NCBI GenBank assembly: GCA_023441255.1
Contig: JAEZPW010000284.1
Span: forward strand, 1 to 21,496
DNA length: 21,496 bases
Source: Acidobacteriota bacterium
GTDB taxonomy: Bacteria > Acidobacteriota > Terriglobia > Terriglobales > Acidobacteriaceae
Reading direction: 5' to 3'
A program made the translations under genes and the position numbers. The notes below the pieces were generated by a model that worked only from the letters and a program-made list of their open reading frames with translations, was not told the DNA's origin and searched no databases. Below, piece by piece: positions 16,179-21,496 of this stretch; position 1 is the first letter of the stretch; the number at the start of each line of letters is the position of its first letter.

Positions 16179-18307
16179 AATGTCTTCGTCACGCGTTCGA
16201 TCGCGGCTGTCAGTTCTTTCAACTGGCTCTCCATACGGGGCAGGTCACCCTTGTCGATTGCTTCGTTGACGCCGGGAAGCACGACCGCCGCGTAGCCCGT
16301 GTACTCTCCGGGTGCGTAGATCACGTGCTTGTACCATGGCCGATTGGGCAAGCCTCCTGTAAGAAAACCCCGCTCTGCGTCTACAAGGAGCTGGTTGAGC
16401 CGGGCGGTATCTGCTCGAGAGTCGTTTTGGGCGCGAGCGATGCTGATGCCGGCTTCCGTGAGTTCCTGTGCGGCCTTTTCGGCTGCGTCGAACTTAGGTG
16501 CGCGCCCTCCGAACTTCAACTGAGCCTTTTTTCGTGCCGAGTCAAGGTAAAGCCCAATCTCCCTGCCATATTGCTCATAGTCGTACGGCAGAACATCGGC
16601 CGATGCCATCCGTATCATCTCGAGTCCGTAGACGCGAGCCATCTGCTGTTCATACGCGAAGGTCGGATCGGCAAACTTCTTGAACCAATCGAAGTTATCG
16701 AAGACAGAGTGATAGACGCCGTAAGGTCCGCTGCTGCCGACGTCCGATGAAGGCACGCCAAGGTGTTGCAGAAAGGCGGTATAGTCGGATCCGCTGCCCA
16801 GGTCCCCAACCGGCACGTCGCGTTTTGTCTGTGCCTGCGGCTGGCGAAGCTGTTGGGCCGACTGCTCAGGCGCCACGCCTCGCGTCGCCTCAGTCTTTCT
16901 CTGCGCTTCCTGCCAAGCCTCGTAAACCGTGCCGCCCTTCGGACTCGGGACTGCCTTGGTCACTTCCCGAATGAACTGCTTCAGAGACGGTACCGCCGAT
17001 GCACCAAAGTTCGGCCCGCCAACGCCTACATCCATGTTGAAGTAAGCCGGAGCATTCCGAAGGTCGTTTTCGTGCTGCTCAGCCCACTCCGTCGACCCGA
17101 TCAATCCGTACTCCTCTGCGTCCCAGCTGCAGAAAACCATCGTGCGCTTCGGCCGCCAGCCGCTTTTCAGCAGCTCGCCCACTCCATGTACTGCCTCAAG
17201 CTGTGCTGCCGTGCCGCTGCCCGGGTCTACCGCCCCGTACACCCAAGCATCCCGATGATTGCCCGCAACCACCCATTGGTTCGGCGATTCGGTTCCTTTC
17301 ACCGTCCCGATAACGTCCCAGATCGTGTGATACCCATAGTTCTGCTTCAGGTGCATTTTCACCCGTACCGGTCCCGGCCCTACGTGGTAGGTGAATGGGA
17401 GTGCTCCCTGCCATTCGCGCGGAGAATCCGGGCCCGCGAGGTTCTGCAGCACGGGCCAGATATCCTGGTACGACAATGGCGTGGTCGGAATCTTCGGCAG
17501 CTGCGCGGAGTTGTCCGGTGCCGTGCGTTGATTTTCACTCAGCGTCGGCAGTGACGCGATGCCTGGCGTTGTAGGATCGCCGGCGAATTCAAACATGTAA
17601 CCGATCGACCCGCGCTGCACCCCGGTATCCGGTCGCCAGGGTCCATTAGGATATTTGTCGCCCTTGAACCAGCCGTCATCTATCGGGTCCGAATAGATGA
17701 TCACGCCCGCCGCGCCAGCCTCCTGCGCCACGAACGACTTCACTCCGCGGAAGTTCTGGCCATAGCGCACAACAAGGATTTTGCCCCGAACGTCCACGCC
17801 CATTTCTTTCAGCCTCTGGATGTCCTCAGGACGGCCGTAGTTCGCATACACCACGGGCGCCTCCACGTCTCCGGAAGGCGAATAGCCGTTGAAAGCCGGC
17901 AGCACGCGCGGATCGTTCTGGAACGAGTCGTTGCCCTCAACGTGCTCGCGTGCCGGACCGTGCATGCGCACGTTGGCCGGAGCCGTGACATCCACACTGA
18001 TTTCAGCCGGATAGTTCAGCCAGATCTTGTATTCGACGATCTCGGTTTCGAGACCGGCTTCCCGGTATTTCTGCGCCACGTACTCGGCCGTCTGCTTGTC
18101 TTCCGGCGAACCCGCCACATGGGGCGCCGAAGTGAGAATCCGCAAGTGCTCTTGTGCCCGCTGAGCACTCGGTACAGCCATGAAGCGTTTCTCAACCTCC
18201 GTTTGCGTAGCCGCGCTGCGAAAGCCAAATATCGCCCCGGAATTCTGCGCGGAACAAAACGCGGTGATCAATAGAACAGAAACAGCTGCGTGGCGTAGGA
18301 GTTTCAT
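16163..18307 (-). CDS. Secreted M28 metallopeptidase (glutamate carboxypeptidase II/PSMA-like)
   Basis: A 714-residue product from an ATG with AGGGG upstream. The signal peptide is residues 1-20 (cleavage after CSA). The M28 catalytic domain is interrupted by a PA domain (~145-290), as in PSMA. Zinc ligands by position are H351, D361, E399, D426 and H533, with E398 as general base; the spacings match human GCPII closely. The last ~120 residues form the helical transferrin-receptor-like dimerisation domain. A Gln/Ala/Pro-rich insert sits at ~475-497. Such enzymes cleave C-terminal acidic residues or dipeptides outside the cytoplasm. A TATAAT lies 34 bases upstream. It follows the patatin gene on the same strand by 106 bases. 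Confidence 0.93.
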   Translation of the reverse strand: MKLLRHAAVSVLLITAFCSAQNSGAIFGFRSAATQTEVEKRFMAVPSAQRAQEHLRILTSAPHVAGSPEDKQTAEYVAQKYREAGLETEIVEYKIWLNYPAEISVDVTAPANVRMHGPAREHVEGNDSFQNDPRVLPAFNGYSPSGDVEAPVVYANYGRPEDIQRLKEMGVDVRGKILVVRYGQNFRGVKSFVAQEAGAAGVIIYSDPIDDGWFKGDKYPNGPWRPDTGVQRGSIGYMFEFAGDPTTPGIASLPTLSENQRTAPDNSAQLPKIPTTPLSYQDIWPVLQNLAGPDSPREWQGALPFTYHVGPGPVRVKMHLKQNYGYHTIWDVIGTVKGTESPNQWVVAGNHRDAWVYGAVDPGSGTAAQLEAVHGVGELLKSGWRPKRTMVFCSWDAEEYGLIGSTEWAEQHENDLRNAPAYFNMDVGVGGPNFGASAVPSLKQFIREVTKAVPSPKGGTVYEAWQEAQRKTEATRGVAPEQSAQQLRQPQAQTKRDVPVGDLGSGSDYTAFLQHLGVPSSDVGSSGPYGVYHSVFDNFDWFKKFADPTFAYEQQMARVYGLEMIRMASADVLPYDYEQYGREIGLYLDSARKKAQLKFGGRAPKFDAAEKAAQELTEAGISIARAQNDSRADTARLNQLLVDAERGFLTGGLPNRPWYKHVIYAPGEYTGYAAVVLPGVNEAIDKGDLPRMESQLKELTAAIERVTKTLRSYH

Positions 18308-18340
18308 TCGTCCCCTTCGTGTGGCGATATTGGAGCAACA

Positions 18341-18346
18341 ATTATA
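18341..18346 (-). promoter_or_regulatory. -10 box upstream of the M28 peptidase
   Basis: A perfect TATAAT on the minus strand preceded by TTTTC. No good -35 is seen. It predicts a short leader of about 28 bases. Confidence 0.5.
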
Positions 18347-18413
18347 GAAAATGGCTGGATTCAGCTGTTTCAGCGATGACCTCGAAGAGCAGATACAGGT
18401 GGCGCCCGGCGAC

Positions 18414-19346
18414 TCACGCGGCGCTTGACTCTGCAGTATTCGGCACCGCCGCCACCTGCCGCGGCTTTCGAGAGGGAACGCTGACGGCGCCGCTGCCTAC
18501 CCAGTTCGCCAGGAGAGGCAGAGCGCCCTGTGCCGCGCGCTCGCCACAGGCGATCAGTTCACGCGCGTGATCGAAAGCGTCATAACTGAATTCGCGAACG
18601 TCCGGCTCGAGCACCATGTCGGCCGAGGGCTGCCACATGGTACACATCCGCTGCTGCGCTATCGAGAAGCACTGCCCGACGATGTCGAAGACGTGTCGCG
18701 GTCCCTGGAGATTGACCCAGTGCGCGGCGAGGTAGACCGCGATGACCCTTTCGGCGCCGAGTTCGCGAACAGGTACGGCCGGCACAGGATGTGCCAGCAT
18801 GCCGTCGATCAGCAGTCGTCCGTTCACTTGGACGGGGAGGAACATGGCCGGATAGGCACAGCTTGCTCGCACTGCGTCGATGAGTGGACCCGCCTTCAGG
18901 GTGACGGCATCTCCGGTGGCGAAGTCGGTGGCGCTCACCGCGAGCGGAATGCGCAGTTCCTCGAACGTCTTCACTTTCAGGAAACGCGCTAGAAAGTTCG
19001 CCATGCGATCATTGCTGGCGAACCCAAGACGCGAAAGCGTCCAGCGCGCAAAGTCTTTGAAGCGGACGAGATATGCGATCTCTTCCAACTCTTTGGGCGA
19101 GATACCGCTGCAGTACGCAGCACCAATGAGGGCGCCGACGCTCGTACCCGCGACATAATCGATCGGTATCTGGTTGCTCTCCAAGACTTTAAGCACGCCG
19201 ATATGCGCCAGACCGCGGGCAAAACCACCTCCCAGCGCGATTCCAATGCGAGGGCGAGAGTCTGCTTTCGCGGTTCTGGTTGGAGGACGGCTGATTTCTC
19301 GGGCGAAAGCCCGTACCGAGCGGGCGAATTGCGAGAACTTGCTCAC
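18414..19346 (-). CDS. Patatin-like phospholipase (RssA/NTE type)
   Basis: A 310-residue product starting at a GTG with a poor ribosome site. The patatin domain occupies ~33-220. The oxyanion-hole loop is GGGFARG (39-45), the nucleophile elbow is G67-T-S69-V-G71, and the catalytic Asp is D181 in 'IDGM', so the Ser-Asp dyad is intact. The protein has no signal peptide and should be a cytoplasmic or membrane-associated lipid acyl hydrolase; the substrate is unknown. The C-terminal ~30 residues are low complexity (Ser/Ala/Val). It is divergent from the Nudix gene, with a 129-base shared upstream region. Confidence 0.9.
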   Translation of the reverse strand: MSKFSQFARSVRAFAREISRPPTRTAKADSRPRIGIALGGGFARGLAHIGVLKVLESNQIPIDYVAGTSVGALIGAAYCSGISPKELEEIAYLVRFKDFARWTLSRLGFASNDRMANFLARFLKVKTFEELRIPLAVSATDFATGDAVTLKAGPLIDAVRASCAYPAMFLPVQVNGRLLIDGMLAHPVPAVPVRELGAERVIAVYLAAHWVNLQGPRHVFDIVGQCFSIAQQRMCTMWQPSADMVLEPDVREFSYDAFDHARELIACGERAAQGALPLLANWVGSGAVSVPSRKPRQVAAVPNTAESSAA

Positions 19347-19475
19347 GATCTGGGGGCCTGGAATTCCACGTGCCTGTACTACTTAGATGCCGTGAAATGC
19401 TACAGCGTAACAACAACAGGATTGCCGCAAGTCGCCCCGGTCTGTTCCAATCATTGTCTTGAGTGGACAGGCGAA

Positions 19476-19988
19476 ATGATCCGAGAGTTCTCAGCAGGTG
19501 GAGTGGTGCTGCGCTTCATGCAAGATCAATGGTGGATAGCTGCCATTGAGCCGCAAAGGTCGCAAGACGAGAAGTCCAAGACCTCTAAGCCTGTGCTGGC
19601 GCTGCCCAAGGGACTTATCGACAAGGACGAAAAGCCGGCCGAAACTCCGCTCCGAGAAGTGCGCGAAGAAACAGGCGTTGACGCCTCCCTCATAGCCAAA
19701 CTCACTGACATTAAGTACGTTTACGTTCGGTCCTGGGGCGACAAACAACGGGTTTTCAAGGTTGTGAGCTTCTATCTGCTGGCCTACCGTTCCGGCAACC
19801 TGGGCGCCATCTCACCGGACATGCAGGTCGAAGTCGCACGTGCGGAATGGGTGCCGTTGGATGAAGCCCACAAGCGCTTGAGCTACTCCGGGGAACGGCA
19901 GGTGGTCCGCCTGGCACAGCGGTACGTCAACGCTAACCCCCTCACCACCGTGCAGCGGCACCCGCACGAACACGAATCCGAGAGGTGA
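19476..19988 (+). CDS. Nudix hydrolase
   Basis: A 170-residue product from the ATG at 19476 (MIREFSAGG), with AGGCGA just upstream; the frame's upstream 91 codons lack family similarity. The complete Nudix box Gx5Ex7REVREETGV spans residues 46-68, with the metal-binding Glu residues present. 'SAGGVVLR' at the N-terminus is the usual first strand. These enzymes hydrolyse nucleoside diphosphates linked to another moiety (dinucleotides, ADP-ribose, oxidised nucleotides); the substrate cannot be told. The 3' end carries the ribosome site of the following transporter gene, which starts three bases after the stop, so the two are coupled. Confidence 0.92.
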   Translation: MIREFSAGGVVLRFMQDQWWIAAIEPQRSQDEKSKTSKPVLALPKGLIDKDEKPAETPLREVREETGVDASLIAKLTDIKYVYVRSWGDKQRVFKVVSFYLLAYRSGNLGAISPDMQVEVARAEWVPLDEAHKRLSYSGERQVVRLAQRYVNANPLTTVQRHPHEHESER

Positions 19989-19991
19989 CGC

Positions 19992-20699
19992 ATGCCGGCC
20001 ACGGAACACATCGAACGGCACTTCACGGGCAGTCAAATCGTACGCGACATCGTCATCGGCATGTCTGATGGCCTGACGGTTCCGTTCGCGCTGGCTGCCG
20101 GCCTTTCTGGCGCAGCACAGGCCAACTTGATCCCCACTCGGGCGATTGTCATTGCCGGCTTGGCGGAGATCGCGGCCGGTTCTATCGCCATGGGACTAGG
20201 CGGCTATCTTGCCGCTAAGAGCGACTCCGAGCATTACGACAACGAACTCGCCCGCGAGAAACGCGAGGTGCGCGAGATCCCCGACGAGGAAGCCCGCGAA
20301 GTTTCCGAGGTATTCGAATCCTATGGTCTGACCAGAGATGAAGCTTTGCCCGTAGTCTCGGCGCTTCGCCGACGGCCAAAGGACTGGGTGGATTTCATGA
20401 TGCGTTTCGAACTCGGCCTGGAGCGTCCAGATCCCAAGCGCGCCGTCCACAGCGCAGGAACAATCGCCGCCTCCTATGTCGCGGGGGGACTCATTCCACT
20501 GTCGCCTTACATCATCTTGTCCAACGCGCGGCTTGGGCTTTTGTTCTCCGTAGTAGTAACACTGCTCGCGCTGGGTATTTTCGGATACATCAAGGGCCGG
20601 TTTACTGGCACGCGGCCGGGGAGAAGTGCACTTCAGACGGTTCTTATAGGCGGACTCGCCGCCGGCGCAGCCTTTCTGTTGGCCCGCTTAATTTCCTGA
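19992..20699 (+). CDS. VIT1/CCC1 family metal (iron/manganese) transporter
   Basis: A 235-residue product. The N-terminal 'RDIVIGMSDGLTVPFALAAGLSG' block (seen in part) and 'AEIAAGSIAMGLGGYLA' are hallmarks of the vacuolar iron transporter family. About five membrane helices are split by a charged, Glu-rich cytoplasmic segment (~75-135, 'NELAREKREVREIPDEEAREV') that in this family binds metal. It should move Fe2+ or Mn2+ out of the cytoplasm. The ATG at 19992 has GAGGTGA overlapping the Nudix stop, a strong sign of translational coupling. Confidence 0.92.
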   Translation: MPATEHIERHFTGSQIVRDIVIGMSDGLTVPFALAAGLSGAAQANLIPTRAIVIAGLAEIAAGSIAMGLGGYLAAKSDSEHYDNELAREKREVREIPDEEAREVSEVFESYGLTRDEALPVVSALRRRPKDWVDFMMRFELGLERPDPKRAVHSAGTIAASYVAGGLIPLSPYIILSNARLGLLFSVVVTLLALGIFGYIKGRFTGTRPGRSALQTVLIGGLAAGAAFLLARLIS

Positions 20700-20754
20700 A
20701 ATGGGAAGACACGTACGAACGTGCCTAGTAAAGCGGTTTTCATAAAATAATTGA

Positions 20755-20783
20755 TTGACGTGAGTACCTTCAGCCCGTAGACT
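20755..20783 (+). promoter_or_regulatory. Sigma70-type promoter in the VIT-FadN intergenic region
   Basis: TTGACG (20755-20760), a 17-base spacer and TAGACT (20778-20783). This matches 5/6 and 4/6 of the consensus boxes. The start site is predicted near 20790, ten bases before a strong hairpin and about 190 bases before the next gene. Confidence 0.5.
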
Positions 20784-20789
20784 CAATAC

Positions 20790-20860
20790 AACTTAATAAG
20801 GCGCATGTCGTTGCCATCCTCACCCCACATCTAATACGACATGCGCCGTTAACTTTTTTG
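20790..20860 (+). ncRNA. Candidate small RNA or leader with terminator-like hairpin
   Basis: GGCGCATGTCGT (20800-20811) pairs perfectly with ACGACATGCGCC (20836-20847) to close a 24-base loop, followed after six bases by T6 (20854-20859) and a second T-rich run (20867-20872). The loop is C-rich and contains TCCTC (20817-20821) and CACCCCAC. With the promoter just upstream this forms a unit of about 70 bases. It could be a small RNA, an attenuator for the FadN-like gene, or simply the terminator of the transporter gene. The rest of 20700-20980 holds nothing else I can support. Confidence 0.4.
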
Positions 20861-20980
20861 GGGTTCTTTTTTCACTCCATCCGCGTTTATCGTAGCGACG
20901 CCGGAACGGCTGTCAGCATCTCACAGCTTGGCCCCCTCGGATCCCGACTGACTCATTTCTGATTACCTCGATCGAATGCC

Positions 20981-21496
20981 ATGAAACGTATTGATAAAGT
21001 GACAGTTCTGGGCGCCGGTACCATGGGTGCGCGCATTGCCGCTCACCTGGCGAATGCCGGCGTCCCGTCGTTCCTTCTTGACATCGTGCCGCCGGACGCT
21101 GACGGCGAGGCTCGCAACCGCATCGCCCAGGCCGGCCTTGACGCGGCCAGGAAATCGAAGCCGGCTGCCTTTTTTGATCCTGCGCTCGCCAAACTCGTCA
21201 CGGTTGGTAATTTCGAGGACAATCTGGGCGCTATCGCCGATTCGGACTGGGTAATTGAGGCGGTGGTCGAAGACCTCGAGATCAAACGAAACCTGCTGAC
21301 AAGAGTCGAGACAATTCGCAGGCCCGATACGGTCATCACCACCAACACGAGTGGCCTGCCCGTCGCAAAGATAGCGGAAGGATTTTCCGACGGGTTCCGC
21401 CGCCACTGGTTCGGAACTCACTTTTTCAATCCCCCCCGCTACATGCGCCTGCTGGAGATTATTCCGACCCCGGATTCGGACCGCGAAGCCGTGAAC
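20981..21496 (+). CDS. 3-hydroxyacyl-CoA dehydrogenase, FadN-like (3' end outside window)
   Basis: 172 codons are visible and the frame is open at the right edge. The N-terminal NAD-binding fold starts at once with 'VTVLGAGTMGARIAAHLANAG' (seen in part; GxGxxG). Then come 'WVIEAVVEDLEIKRNLL', 'TNTSGLPVAKIAEG' and 'GTHFFNPPRYMRLLEIIP', the latter holding the catalytic-site His region of hydroxyacyl-CoA dehydrogenases. Beginning with the dehydrogenase domain, and the 'GVPSFLLDIVP' and 'KPAAFFDPALAKLVTVGNFED' stretches, resembles Bacillus FadN/YusL rather than Escherichia FadB. In FadN an enoyl-CoA hydratase domain follows, but that part is outside the window. The role would be the hydration/oxidation steps of fatty acid beta-oxidation. 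The ribosome site is weak. Confidence 0.9.
   Translation, partial: MKRIDKVTVLGAGTMGARIAAHLANAGVPSFLLDIVPPDADGEARNRIAQAGLDAARKSKPAAFFDPALAKLVTVGNFEDNLGAIADSDWVIEAVVEDLEIKRNLLTRVETIRRPDTVITTNTSGLPVAKIAEGFSDGFRRHWFGTHFFNPPRYMRLLEIIPTPDSDREAVN

Noticed and set aside
16763..17554. 263-codon plus-strand frame opposite the M28 peptidase
   Set aside because: The peptidase frame holds all zinc ligands; the opposite frame has no domain pattern.
18390..18413. GC-rich palindromic stretch GGCGCC after the patatin gene as terminator
   Set aside because: No stable stem with loop and T-run could be drawn.
20710..20723. Small hairpin CACGT-ACGA-ACGTG after the metal-transporter stop
   Set aside because: A stem of only five pairs without a T-run is too weak to call a terminator.
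20963..21421. 152-codon minus-strand frame at the right edge
   Set aside because: It is antisense to the FadN-like dehydrogenase, whose plus-strand frame is open from 20981 to the window end and carries clear motifs.

Overview
The window reads as chromosomal DNA from a soil or sediment member of the Acidobacteriota (Terriglobia/Koribacter-like). This is inferred from the moderately high GC content, the spacious single-gene layout, the PSMA-like M28 peptidase, and a 400-residue orphan protein of a type I associate with that phylum. No transposase, integrase, phage gene, CRISPR array or plasmid function was seen. The DNA looks like stable core genome with some lineage-specific genes.

Layout. 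1-1240 is the 3' part of a DUF3857/transglutaminase-like gene whose catalytic residues look lost. It converges on a small membrane-protein gene. A tRNA-Arg(CCG) at 1720-1796 follows, with a consensus -10 box. Then come a polytopic membrane protein and a HAD hydrolase (1893-3726). On the minus strand are a periplasmic tetraheme cytochrome c3 with its own promoter and terminator (3791-4325) and an outer-membrane-barrel-like protein (4537-5406). A geranylgeranyl-reductase-family flavoprotein (5605-6780) converges on thiC (6844-8316); thiC has its own terminator and no visible TPP riboswitch.

The best-defined functional block is the cytochrome c maturation operon ccmE-ccmA-ccmB-ccmC-ccmD (8543-11370), whose reading frames overlap or nearly abut. 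Its CcmE carries Cys in place of the usual heme-binding His (CxxxY instead of HxxxY). ccmF, ccmG and ccmH are absent from the locus. This resembles the reduced variant Ccm system described in sulfate reducers and archaea. It fits with the c3 cytochrome about 4 kb away, which could be one of its substrates.

11448-12577 holds two small membrane proteins (DUF3592 and PH-like). On the minus strand are a CDP-alcohol phosphatidyltransferase/GtrA pair (12580-13736), a divergent PilZ-like protein, a long low-complexity single-pass membrane protein (14411-15697), a small helical protein, a secreted M28 peptidase (16163-18307) and a patatin-like phospholipase (18414-19346). The plus strand resumes with a Nudix hydrolase translationally coupled to a VIT1/CCC1-type metal transporter (19476-20699). 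A 281-base intergenic region contains a promoter-hairpin-T-tract unit that could be a small RNA or leader. The window ends inside a FadN-like 3-hydroxyacyl-CoA dehydrogenase gene (20981 onward).

No gene-free stretch exceeds 300 bases. The longest, 4263-4536 and 20700-20980, are described under the cytochrome promoter and the small-RNA candidate.
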